From positions 262,741 to 326,740 of the forward strand of contig BDDD01000999.1 of NCBI GenBank assembly GCA_001972305.1: 64,000 nt of DNA, written 5' to 3'. The translations under genes were made by a program, and so were the position numbers. The stretch is from Cephalotus follicularis (lineage: Eukaryota; Streptophyta; Magnoliopsida; Oxalidales; Cephalotaceae). Of this stretch, positions 45,948-58,031 are shown piece by piece; position 1 is the first letter of the stretch; the number at the start of each line of letters is the position of its first letter. The notes beneath the pieces were generated by a model. That model saw only the letters and a program-made list of their open reading frames with translations. It was not told the DNA's origin and did no database searches.

Positions 45948-47730
45948 TGTGTCGGTAACTTGATGAAAGTTTTCTTTTCTTTCTCAAACGAATATTATAC
46001 CAGTATACACCCATATATATATAGTTGGTTCAATCACCAAAAATGGTAAAAGGCTAAATTACAGGCACTAATTTCTAGACAACTAAGCAAATAAAATCCC
46101 GAAGAATCATGGTAGAGAATTTATGACAGGATTTTTTTCCACACTCCCCCTCAAGCTGGGATGTGTATATATTGATCATTCCCATCTTGCACACTAGATT
46201 TCCAAAAAACGATTTGCGCAAACTTTTGGTAAGAATATCTGCTATTTGTTCCCTAGTAGGTATGTAAGTCAGCCACACACTTCCATTCTCTATATTCTCC
46301 TTGATAAAGTGACGATCAACTTCAAAATGTTTAGTACGATCATGATGAACAGGATTCTGTGCAATGCTAACTACAGCTTATTATCACAATACAACCTCAT
46401 CGGAGAGTTACAAGGAATACTCAACTTACTAAGAAGGCTTCTCAACCATACCCCTTCACAATACCATGAGCTAATGCTCGAAATTCTGCTTTTGCACTAC
46501 TTCTTGCAACTACCGGTTGTTTCTTGCTTCTCCAAGCCACAAGATTACCCCACACATAGGTACAATAGCCTGACATTGACCTTCTATCTACTGATGATCA
46601 AGCCCAGTCTGCATCAGTGTAGATCTCCACCATTCTTTGTTCACTTTTCTTGAAGAACAAACCTCTCCCTGGTGTGCCTTTTAAGTATCTCAAGACTCCA
46701 TACACTGCATCAAAGTGCTCTTCCTTCGGTGAGTGCATAAACTGGCTGATTATACTCACAGCAAATGAGATATCTGGCTGAGCATGCGATAAGTAAATTA
46801 GCTTGCCGACCAATCTCTGGTACTGTTCCCTATCCACCTTTTTTCTACCTTCAACACTGAGTTTGAGATTAGGCTCCATGAGTGTCTTGGCTGGTTTGCA
46901 TCCCATCATCCTTGCTTCTTGCAGAAGATCAAGAATATATTTTCTCTAAGAAATAGTAATCCTAGACTTGCTTCTGGCCACCTCCATACCAAGAAAGTAC
47001 CTTAGAACTCCAAGATCTTTTAATTCAAATTTTTCAGCAAGATACTTCTTCAGGGAATCTAACTCTCCATGATCATCCTCTGTAATGATTATGTCATTCA
47101 CATACACTATAAGAATAGCAATTTTAGAATCTTTGGAGTGCTTATAGAAAAGTGTATGGTCAAATTGAGCTTGTAGGAAACCATTTTTCTTGACAGCTTG
47201 AGTAAATTTTTCAAATCATTCTCTAGGGGATTAAGCCCATAGAGAGACTTCTTCAATTTGCACACCAGGTCACCCTTTCTTTCAAACCCCGGAGGAGGAT
47301 CCATGTACACTTCCTCATGCAAGTCACCATTTAAGAATGAAGGTTAGAAGCCAGGGATAGAAGAACTCTTATGGTGTTGAGTTTGGCTACTAGAGCAAAA
47401 GTCTTATGATAATCTATGCCGTATGTCTGAGTAAAACCCTTGGCAACAAGTCTTGCCTTATATATGTTGATACTACCATATGCATTTAATTTTATGGTGA
47501 AGACCCACTTATAGCCCACTGTTTTTTTTGTCTTTAGGTAACTTCATAATCTCCCATGTACCATTCTTTTCTAAGGTACTCATCTTTTCTAAGACGGCTA
47601 TCTTCCACTTGGAATCATTAAGGGCTTCTTGAATATTTTTTGGTACATTTGTATTGGTCAATGCAGTAGTAAATGCATGAAAATTAGGTGATAATTTTTC
47701 ATACGAAACATACTGAGATATAGGGTGTTT
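45948..47730 (-). mobile_element. Copia element D, 3' part, broken by a LINE
   Basis: The 3' LTR is about 45948-46143 (plus strand tgtgtcgg..ttttccaca), preceded on the minus strand by the polypurine AGCTTGAGGGGGAG. Coding remnants run RNase H end 46278 on (TYIPTREQIADILTKSL), RT/RNase H 46909-46598 (YQRLVGKLIYLSHAQPDISF, DAVYGVLRYLKGTPGRG), and RT 47322-47107 and 47519-47331 ([20 protein letters not shown]). The upstream part is lost at the LINE poly-T (47731). Confidence 0.82.
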
Positions 47731-49013
47731 TTTTTTTTTCGGATAAAGTCAGTATATATAAATTTAATAGAAAACAGGGGGTGTATATGCCTTCCCTTTA
47801 CATCACAGCAAAAGCCGCCATATACCCGAGGGTAACAAACCCCTCAAGGGTTAACAACAACGCAAAAAACCTATAATAAAACCTTCTTACTTTCTATGTC
47901 TCTATGAATCACTATCTAAGCACCTATACACAAAATCTGCACGGTCACTAAGGAACCTACCCTGCAGCAAAATAGTGCTCAAGAAAGCTCTAAGACCGTC
48001 ATGTTAGCATCCATAGTGTGGCTTCTGGTGCAACCACCTCAAGGGCCCGCAGCATCCTTAGAACCCAAGCTCTGAGCTTTTAAAAATGCTTCCATCTATA
48101 TTCCAGTTGTCCGCTATGGCTCTATTGGTAGGAGAGTCCAATATGTTCCTACAAAAGGCAGCTTTGCTTCCTACATCAAAGCAGATACGTTCCTCGACCC
48201 GGCTAGGAGAGGACACCAATTGCCTGAAGATCCTATTATTTCTCTCCCTCCAACAGTGATATATCGAGGCGGCGAGACTAATTCTTCTCAACCAACGGTG
48301 GAACTGTTTTCCCTTGGTACGCCCCACTGCCCACCGAGCGGTGCTTTCCCAGATCCAAGAGGTTGGGGTTGGACAATTGTTAAGCTTTAGCACTTTAACC
48401 CATACAGCTTTAGTGAAGGAGCACGCAAAAAACAGATGGTTGATAGACTCATCATGTCCACAGTTAAATGGACATTGACTTGTCTGTACTATACCAAGCC
48501 TTAGCAAATTATCCAAAGTGCTATGAGCCTTGTGAAAAGTGAGCCACAAACAGAAGGAGTGCCTCGGAATGGCTCCAGGAAACCACACAGTTTTGGCCCA
48601 AGGGGCTGTTGGGTGATGAACTCTGATAGCCTCCCAAGCTGCTTTGAAGGAGAAAGGCCGGCCCTTAACTTTCCAGTCCAAGGAGTCACACGGCGCAATA
48701 GGAATGCCCTCGCAAGCTAAACTGATTTCCCTCAACTGCCTCACATTCGCCGGCCAGCTCCAAGTCGAGTCAGATATTACCATAGCAATAGTGGCGTTGC
48801 GGGGCAACCCCGATTCATAAATAACTCTGTGCCCTAGCCGTGAGACCAACGAGGTATTTTGGAACCACGGTTCATACCACAAGGACCAGGAGGACTCTCT
48901 ACCAATAGAGTAAACCAGATTTGCTGAAGCTTGCACTCTGAGATCCAGAAGGTACTTCCAAGTGATGGATAAAGCCTGTTGCCTCCAGCTGCCACAAGGG
49001 GACAGTTTTTAAG
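47731..49013 (-). mobile_element. 5'-truncated LINE (L1-type), C-terminal zf-RVT region open for 292 codons
   Basis: A poly-T run at about 47731-47743 marks the poly-A tail on the minus strand. The frame 48936-48058 is uninterrupted and carries the region after LINE reverse transcriptase: LWYEPWFQNTSL, then the zinc-binding zf-RVT domain (AIPRHSFCLWLTFHKAHSTL, CPFNCGHDESINHLFFACSF), then RRISLAASIYHCWRERNNRI near the C-terminus. RT and endonuclease are missing by truncation. It is better preserved than the LINE at 33338. No convincing target duplication was found: the left flank is Copia D and the right flank is repeat R. Confidence 0.88.
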
Positions 49014-49016
49014 AAT

Positions 49017-50442
49017 CTCAGAACATCCCATGAGTTCTGGTACGACTATCCCAATAGTCCCCGACTATTAAAACAGCCCCGGTGTGAATCCCATCACCCC
49101 CCGGATCCGTAGAATCAACTACGTCTATAAGTCGACATCCAGTAAACCAGTACTTTATCCAGTCATCGGCATATGTGTCATGTATCCTACGTCATACTTG
49201 GCTCCGACCGCGACCTAGGGTTCGGAATAATGTCACCCCTAGGTAAAGTCGCGATAACTATAAATTTACGTACGCATTGAGACTTTCGGCAAACCTCCCC
49301 GGAAACCCCGTTTCCAGTCTGCCTATACCTGATCAGGGTTTTAGAATCTCAACGAACATAAATAATATAGAGCCGATCACCCTTCATACGGGTGTGACGA
49401 TCCCTTATTGCGAACTCGCCCATACATCTCAATGAAGCTCCCACAAGGCCCAAAGACAACCCTTTTGCCAGCACGTGGCTAGTGCTGGGGAAGGCGGAAA
49501 TCAAAGCCAAGCAGTTACAACACAATGCATGCCAGCCGCTCAGGTCTAACGATACAACGTAGCTCCACGAATGGTCTACTAGTCACCATAGACTATACAC
49601 TACCGAGACTATAGGAATCCTATTGACATAGGTATGACTTTCCAAATAGGTTTCCTATGGTGGGTCTGTTCAGTCTCATGCTCCTTAGCACGAACCCCGC
49701 ATTATGCTTTAGGATAAATCCAAATGGTAATGAGATAGTCCATCCTCTACATAACCCGGGAGCAAGCATAATACGACAAGTCTTTCCGGTTCATCTATTG
49801 CCCTAAGAAAGTGAACCTATGACTTGGAACGTTCTGTCAAAAGGGAGTAAGGATCTCATTCTCATAACCTCTCAGGCATGAGATCAAACCACTCGAACGA
49901 CAGGGCACTATATGTGTACTCAGTTGACATGGTGATCAACTGATCCATTTAAGATGGTTTGGGATATACATATAGCGGGTTGCCATTGTTGATTGAATAT
50001 GCACTATAAAACACGAAAAAGAAATTCAGATTGTATAAATAGAGAGTGTAATATACACACATGCAGCTGCCTCGCGGCTTAAAGAGATATCTCCAGTTAA
50101 GGAGTCCATCTCATACATACATATATATTTGTGCAGAGCCACCTCGTGGCATGCAGGGACACCCCTACTCTAACACCTTTAAACACCAAATAACACGAAA
50201 TTTTAAGAGATCATAGGGAGGAGATATTGTGGTTTCATGATCAAATTTCAAGAACATAAAATGATCACCACTTTCTACTCATTACGACCATGGCATCAAA
50301 GTCAATTTTCAAACAATTTTGAACACCAAATTTTGCCATAGTTTCCATGTAACCCTAAGTTCCAATTCAGCCCACAAACACTATAAAAACTCAATCAATA
50401 CAAGTCAATAAGATCACTAAAACAACTTACAAGCATCAATTA
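49017..50442 (-). repeat. Repeat R, first copy: 5' leader of an F-family Copia, truncated
   Basis: No coding. Bases 49017-49642 are repeated at 63374-64000 in the same orientation, about 96 percent identical by eye. On the minus strand the segment follows a primer site at 50455-50443, so it is the start of an internal region. It is cut at 49016 by the LINE. Confidence 0.75.
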
Positions 50443-50455
50443 GGCTCTGATACCA
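50443..50455 (-). other. Primer-binding site TGGTATCAGAGCC
   Basis: The initiator tRNA-Met complement lies two bases beyond the minus-strand end of the LTR at 50458. It implies that the LTR 50458-53388 served as a 5' LTR for the R-containing sequence below it. Confidence 0.85.
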
Positions 50456-50457
50456 TT

Positions 50458-53388
50458 TATTGGAATAGATTTACATAGAAATCCTAAACTAGAAAATCAA
50501 CTAGCATGCAATATAAGTTTACAAATTTTTCTATGCAATTCCAATCCTTCCCAATGATCTTTGATGCTTAAATAAGTTATTGCCTTAAATAAGTTATCAA
50601 CAAAGATTAGAAATTGTTTTTAACAAGTAGAAGAAAATTCGAACTCACTTGTTGGAGTCTCTCCTTCCTTCAAGTTCCTTTGGATTCAAAGCTTAGCTTC
50701 CAAGTGTAGGAAGTCCTCTAAAGCTATCCACACCAAGAGATCTCCTTCTTTCTCCTTGTTCAAAACCAAGAGAGCTATGAAGAACTCTTTCTCCTTCTCC
50801 CCGAGGCCGGCCCGAAGTTAGAGAAGTGGTCAAAGTCTCCTAATGACCCATGCTAGTAAGTATATATTAGGAATAATGACTTGAGGAAAATATCTAAGTC
50901 TTTTCACTTAACCATTAAGCAAATGACTTGGTCAAGGCCTTGTCATGCAATGGCCGAAATTTCCCTTTTAATAAATCATCTTATGGTTTATTAAGTGTGT
51001 AATTGTACTTCACACCAAGTTGGGGGAGATCGTCACTTGTATTGTGTGTAACTCTTTAGGTTCACTATTACGCTGTCCGTAGAATTGTGATTCCTGTAAT
51101 CAATCAATTAAACATTTTTCATCACATGAAAACACTTTAATTGACATTCCTAATTAAAACTCTTTTAATTCTTTTTCATCCGAGATAGGTTATCAGGCTG
51201 TCTCAGGCATTCTACTGATCAGCATCGACATCTAGCAAAGCATACTGACCCTCAGGTAATATGAATTTCCTTGAAATATTAAATGCAGGTTCGTGCATGT
51301 TTAATCCTTGTACGCCAATGCTATAATTAAACCTAGGGTATGAATTATGTTAAACCCTAATAGCTTAAATAATCGGTACCATGATATAATGTCATTGGCC
51401 CCATCATATTAGAGGTGCCCCTCTAATATGATCTAGCGATATCTGAACACTTCATGCATATCACTGCTCTTACCTTGGCCAGGGTTTTCTACCAATGAAC
51501 AATCAATATGAGCATCTGTTCCTTTTACTGGGTTCAACAGATCCAATCTTGCTCACATACGTATCTCTGCCATAAACCTGCTATACCCAACAAATACCTA
51601 TATCCTCCCCATTGTTAGGGGACATATGTAAGCATTGTCAAAGCATGGCATTTGATGGACAGGATACAAGCGGTGGCTCATGTCTAATGACCACTGTTGC
51701 ACTGCTGCTATCAGGAATGTCCGTTTGACGTACAGTAAAAATTCCACACGGGCATTCCTTCTTGCGAGTCAACTGCAGTGTGTATTGCCCTTGTCTCCAC
51801 AAGATGATTCATGAGATCAATCACCCTCTAAACGAGCTGGTATACAACGTGCTGGTCTTATTGGATTAAGCATACCCTGAGTAATTAATCCTACGACTAG
51901 GAAGATTTAAGAATGAAAGTTCTATATGACAACCTAAAGAGAGGAGTATACGCAAAAATTTAGAAATAGCAATATAAGACAATTATAAGTAAAAACAATA
52001 AAGAGATAGAGTTAGAGAGATTGCAAACAGTGTTTAGAGTTGTTCGGCTAACTCTTGCCCACGTCCACTTTTCCCAAGGGACCCATTGAGATTCTACTAG
52101 ACTTTTTCTAGTACACTTTGATTTTGGGTTCTAGGTGCAAATCAAAACACCTTACAAGTTCAGTGATTGACCTCAATCGCTTACACACCAAGGGTTCACT
52201 CTCTTTTGATAATCTTACTAAGAGTTCACTCCTCTTGACTATCTCACTAAGGGTTCACTCCCCTTATTACAATCAAACCGATACAATGATTTGTATAACC
52301 TTGTATAACCTCTATAAGGTCTGATTTAGAACTAATTGGCTCACAAGAATAATAGCTCAAGATAACAATAAAGATTTGATATGAATGATAAACACGTTGG
52401 TTGCTGTTGATTGTTGTTTTTCTTAACTGATTCATCCTCTATTTATAGCCTTCATGTTGAATATAGCCGTTGAAGATGTCTTAGAGCCGTCGGAATAATT
52501 TAAGGAAAATTTTCTTGATTTCGGCAAGCTCAAATCCTGCAGATTTTCTTGTCTGGCTATCTTGGGCGTCGACGCTTACGCATGGCGTTGACGTCTATCT
52601 CCTTATGCGTTAACTCTTTCAGTTCTTCACGTTGACTCCAATAGCTACTGTCTGATTTTTGCATTATTCACATTGACGCGTATGCATGGCGTTGACGCTA
52701 TTGTCATTTGTGTTGACTCCATTTGCCTTGTGCGTTAATGTCCAAGTCATTGTCTGATTTGCGCTTTCTTTTGTGTTGACGTCTACATATGGCGTTGACG
52801 TTATCTCAACTGTGTTGACACCAATATGCCTTCTCGTTGACGTTTAAAGTCACTGTCTGAAATTGCACCTTTTGGCGTTGACGTCTTCAGAATTGTGTTG
52901 ACGCGAATATTGCAATTCCCAGAAAGTTGACAACAATCATCATCATGTTGACGAGGATCATCTTGCAAAACCTAGACTTCATACTCTATCGCAACACGTT
53001 GACGCGAATACTATAGGCGTTGACGCCAATAGCTTTGATATGCTTAAATTTGCCTGTTTTATGCATAACTTGACTTGTTTGTTTTATATGATCATTCCTT
53101 CACATCAACAAACAAGTTATGTGCTTTGTTATCATCAAAACCAGGTTTGTTAGACAAAACCCAACAAAGAATAAAGCTTATCGAGGTTCCAATTCGCACT
53201 TCTTAAGCTCATCAAGAATTTGGTTTATCTAACTTTAATCTTAGGACATTCAGATATTACTACGTACATTAATATCTTAAATGAACTCATATCCATTAAT
53301 AACAAATTATACATTTTATTGAATATCATTAAAGATAAGTTTACATATTACAAGATATGACAACTACTTTCAGTACTTATCTCTAATA
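50458..53388 (-). repeat. Copia F-family LTR with TA..TA ends, interrupted by a solo LTR
   Basis: On the minus strand it begins TATTAGAGATAAG directly after a polypurine-like AGTGGGATAT following the F stop codon. It ends ATTCCAATA two bases before the primer site. The ends TATT/AATA are exact inverted complements but non-canonical. Without the nested solo LTR and its 5-bp duplication it is 1673 bp. The RNase H end of F abuts one side and the primer site and R the other, so the LTR is shared by two element bodies. Confidence 0.72.
51909..53171 (-). mobile_element. Solo Copia LTR (SIRE-like), target duplication AAGAA
   Basis: The LTR is 51914-53166 (1253 bp). On the minus strand it starts TGTTGGGTTTTGTC with TTTTGATGATAACAAAG nearby, a start seen in SIRE/Maximus-type Copia LTRs, and ends GAACTTTCA. 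AAGAA flanks it at 51909-51913 and 53167-53171. A TATA box (CTATAAATAGAGG, minus strand near 52449-52437) confirms orientation. Between 52566 and 53035 are about fifteen GTTGAC/GTCGAC words, most in the form GCGTTGACG. Confidence 0.88.
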
Positions 53389-53396
53389 ATATCCCA

Positions 53397-55492
53397 CTAG
53401 GACTGAAGCCCATTGCCATTGTGTCTCATACCCATCCCCGAGATATGACGCTCGAAGACTCCTCGCGGCAAAGCTTTAGTCAGAGGGTCTGCTATGTTAT
53501 CTTCTCCTGGTACTCGTTCCATTTTTATATCCCCTCGCTCTACGATTTCTCGTATCAGGTGAAAACGCCGTAGAATATGTTTTGATCCGGCGTGTGACCT
53601 TGGTTCCTTTGCTTGAGCTATGGCTCCATTGTTGTCACAGTATATAGATACTGGGTTCTCAATGGTAGGAATGATGCCAAGATCAGAGATGAACTTCTTC
53701 ATCCATACACCTTATTTAGCTGCTTCAGATGCCGCTATATATTCAACTTCCGTAACTGAATCCGCAGTGGTTGATTGCTTGGAACTCTTCCAGCTCAATG
53801 CTCCACCATTTAAGGTGAATACAAACCTTGAGGTTGACTTTGAGTCATCCACATCTGTTTGAAAATTAGAGTCGGTAAAACCCTGAATATTCAAACCTTG
53901 TCCTCCATATACTAGGAACAAATCCTTTGTCATGTTGAGGTACTTTATAATGTCTTTGACAGCTTTCCAGTGACCCTCACCTGGATCTAACTGATATCTG
54001 CTTGTAACACTTACAACATAAGCAATATTAGGTCTAGTGCAGAGCATCGCATACATGATGCTTCCTATTGCCGAGTCTTAAGGAATATGCATCATCCTCT
54101 GCTTCTCTTCAGGTGTCTTGGGAGACATCTGTTTAGAGAGGGAGATTCCATGACAGAGTGGTATGAAACCTCTCTTGGAATTCTCCATGCTAAACCTCTT
54201 TAGCACTTTGTCAATATATAAAGACTGGGATAATCCAAGCATCCTATTCTGTCTATCTCTATAGACTTTTATGCCTAAAATGTAGGAAGCTTCTCCCAAG
54301 TTTTTCATGGAGAATATTGTGGATAACCATGCCTTTTCGTCCGAGAGCATATCTACATCATTCCCAATGAGTAATATGTCATCGACGTACAAGACTACAA
54401 ATGTTACTAAGCTCCCACTAGTCTAATTGTATACACAAGATTCATCCTGATTCTTTATGAAATCGAACTCTTTGATTGCTTCATCGAATCGGATGTTCCA
54501 TCTCCTCGATGCTTGCTTTAGTCCATAAATGGACCTTTGTAGTTTGCACACTTTATGGTCTTCACCACTAGATATGAAACCCTCAGGCTGGGTCAATAGA
54601 TGTCTTCATCAATGTTTCCATTTAGGAAAGCAGTCTTGACATCCATCTGCCATATCTCATAGTCATAGTGTGCAGCTATGGTAAGCAGAATCCTTATGGA
54701 TTTAAGCATTGCTACAGGGGAGAATGTTTCTTCATAGTCTATTCCCTCCCTTTGATTATAGCCTTTGGCAACAAGACTTGCTTTGAAGGTCTTTACCTTC
54801 CCATCATCTCCAATTTTTCTTTTGAAAATCCATTTGCACCCTAAGGGTTTAACCCCTTCAGGTGCATTTGTCAACTTCCAAACTTGATTGGAGTACATGG
54901 ATTTCATTTCAGAATTCACGGCTATAAGCCATTTTCAGAGTCCTTATCTAATATGGCCTCTTGGTAGCTTAATGGGTCATCTTCCATAAGATTTACCTCT
55001 TGAGTATCTTCAATGAGGTAGCTACCATAATATTTGTCAGGTGCTTTAGACACTCTACCTGACTTACGAGGAGGTTCTTGTGTGATTGTGGGTTGAACTG
55101 TTTGGGGTTTGGCAACTTACTTGGTCCAGGTAGATCCTCAATTTGTGTTGCTTTAGACTTTCATCAAGCTCTACTTGGCTCCCACTATTTTCTTCTAAAA
55201 GGAATTCCTTCTCAAGGAATGCAGCATGTCTTGACAGAAAGACATTACCTTCGGGAGGATAGTAGAAAAAATACCCTTTTGTTTCTTTAGGGTATCCCGC
55301 AAATTTGCATTTTATGGATCTAGCTTGCAACTTGTCTACATTTGTCTGCTTCACATAAGCAGAACAACCCCAAATATTCAAGAAACCAAAACAGGGTTTC
55401 TTGCCTGTCCATATCTCATATGGTGTTTTGGATGCAGACTTAGTTGGCACCAAGTTTAGGGTATGGATTGCAGTCTGCAAAGCATATCCCCA
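53397..55492 (-). pseudogene. Copia F: integrase C-terminus, RT and RNase H
   Basis: Minus-strand order: integrase C-terminal part 55516-55064 (FWGYALQTAIHTLNLVPTKS, AYVKQTNVDKLQARSIKCKF); RT 54919-54593 (GCKWIFKRKIGDDGKVKTFK, EIWQMDVKTAFLNGNIDEDI); RT catalytic box YVDDILLIGND at about 54392; connection to 54078; RNase H 54056-53712 (YAMLCTRPNIAYVVSVTSRY, DSNFQTDVDDSKSTSRFVFT); and its end 53702-53397 (IYCDNNGAIAQAKEPRSHAG, EDNIADPLTKALPRGVFERH). A few frameshifts and stops separate the pieces. This is the least decayed Copia body in the window. Confidence 0.88.
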
Positions 55493-58031
55493 GAAAGTGT
55501 CACACCCCGTTTTCAAAATTAATATTTAAATTAATAAACAACACATGGTTATCAGTTAATCTAGCATTTATCAAAACAATCATGAAATAAACTTGCGGAA
55601 GCATTCACATACTGGATTATTTAAAGGTCTCCGCATGCAGCCCATACTACATGATACCAAGTACGATACGAGTTATATATTACATATTAGCAATGTAAAT
55701 ATAACATAACGGAGTGTAACTTATTACAATTCAACATTAACAATCTTAAAATAAGAAGCCTCCAAGTGTAGCTTCCACAGCATGTCTCACAGTGACCCTT
55801 GTCAATCTGAAATAGTAGGTATTAACCTTTGTCCTCACTCGGCTAAGTAGGAATTATGCATGAATGTGAAAATATATATGTAACATACATGACAGTTCAT
55901 CATTTGAAAACAGTTTATATATATATGTCAATATGGATAAGCAATCATGCCAAGGGCTACAGTCAATCAGTCATCAAAGTTACCGCACAAGGGTACAATC
56001 AATCAGTTGTCCGAAGACCAGTAGTGGGTGACACATGTTGCCAACTCCTAGCACAAACTGCGCACCATCTAACTACCACCATGCACTCTGATGATGGTAG
56101 AAAAGGTAAACAGTACTGTCGGCGTTTAGCGGGCATTCAACACTCAGGATCGGCATTGCCGATAAATTTGGTGAGAGCTTCTAGCCAACTCCTGACACAT
56201 AGGTCCATCTCCGTAGTCAGTGATGGCTGCTATCACTTGACTAACAGAACTAACAATCACAATCAATACAGTGTATTACATATATAATGTAATATAATAG
56301 TTGGTCTCTTTTGTAGAGAAATCAGTAAAACAGTATCAGTGGTCCTCATTTGGGACAAAATAGCAGTAACACTTTCAGTAGGTTCTCGTAGAGAACAAGA
56401 TAACAGTAACAGTAGTTTGTGCATTTAGCACTCAGTTGTAAACAGTAACAGTAAAATGTGCATATAGCACTCAGTTCTTGAACTCTTTGAAACACTTTAA
56501 CAGTAATTTTTGGACACTTGTAACAGTTTAACACTTTGAATGATATGCAATGCACAACAACAATTCAATCAATTCCAAGGACAACAATAATACAATCGAT
56601 CTCCTTATATGAAATCAACAGTAGATGCAATAGCTGTTAATTACTATAAATTGGTTACACCTAGCAGAGGTTGATTATGGAAATCATCCCCATTGGACCA
56701 GTGTAAATCCGTACGAATAGCCAAAACAGTACACTAAAGCATCAACAGTTTTGACTAAAGCGTCGCCGCTTACATTCAAAGCATCAACGGTATGCCTAAA
56801 GCGTCGACAGTGTTCATGCATTAAGCGCCAATGTAATTTTTTTGCCCAAAGCGTTGACATCTATGCCTAAGCGTCGACGGTCCTAGACTAAGCGTCAGCG
56901 CTTTAAGTCGCCCAGGCAATTTCCAGAAGAACATCAAGAACAGAGCATGCATATATAATCCAATCCAACCCAATTAACGGCATGCAATCACATAGTAATT
57001 ATCCAGACATGATATACATACTATATGTTCAAAATTATGTCAAAGTTCCTACCTCAATCGCTTATCCCAGAATCAATTGTTTGATTCTTCTCTTTATAGC
57101 TTAAAGCTCCTTCCACTTAATTCAATCCCCAATTCCAGAATTTAAATCTATGCATGCATGTTCAACAGCAGATATATGTAGCAATATTCAGTACATATAT
57201 ATTAATTGATCAACTATAACTTCAACAGAATTCCAAGACAGAAGCTTACCACTTCAATTGAAGCTTCAACTTTCACCTTTGAACTCCAATTCCTTAACAT
57301 GCAATTACCAGAAATTTCCCAGAGCAATTCCTCTCCCTTACAAGTGTTTCTAACACCCTACTTACTCACTCAACACTGATATAAATGGTTTCAATCTTGT
57401 ATCAGTGATTCAACAATTCCTTAACTCAAGCAGTTGGATTTCTCCTCTTTTGTTCCTTTCTCATTTCTGTTTTCTTTCTTTCAATTTCTTGCAGGAAGCA
57501 GCAGTGAAGGACACATGCAAGACACTAATCTGGCCTTAGCAACAGCTGAAGACATGTTTGGCTATTGTTGGACACGTTCAAGGACACTAGTCCCTGTATG
57601 GAAATGTTTAGCGCCACTGCTCTGTTTAACTCAACACGTAGCACACACCTGGCACCGCTCAAAGCGTCGTCGGTTTCTCCCTGGGCGTTGTCGGTTAAGT
57701 CACCATTTTTCCCAAGCGACGTATGCTATCACATCTTTCCAATTGACACGTATTTAAGCTTCAAAGCGTCGACGGTGTAGCCAAGGCGTCGACGGTTAAA
57801 TCCAAAGCGTTGATGCCTAGACTTTGGGCGTCGACGGTTGGCGCCAAAATTCGATTTTCAACATCATTTAATCAACTTTTTTTTTTTATTTCAGTTAAGC
57901 CTCTCAATTCAAATCATAATCAACAATTAGCTAAATACAAAGTTAATTAAGCATCAAATTCGAATCAATGTATATTTTATTCATTAACTGTACAATATAC
58001 GTTGAATTAGAATTGCGGGTATTACAGAAAG
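55493..58031 (-). mobile_element. 2.53-kb solo LTR, Del/Tekay-like, target duplication GAAAG
   Basis: The LTR is 55498-58026. On the plus strand it starts TGTCACACCCCG and ends GCGGGTATTACA, with GAAAG at 55493-55497 and 58027-58031. Read on the minus strand it begins TGTAATACCCG and ends AACGGGGTGTGACA, as chromovirus LTRs do, so I place it on the minus strand. It splits the integrase gene of Copia F. Two clusters of AAGCGTCGACGG-like words lie at 56735-56910 and 57655-57845. No internal domain is present. Confidence 0.87.

Noticed and set aside
47710..49030. ctgagat at 47716 and atctcag at 49014 as LINE target duplication
   Set aside because: The words match only as inverted complements, whereas target duplications are direct repeats.
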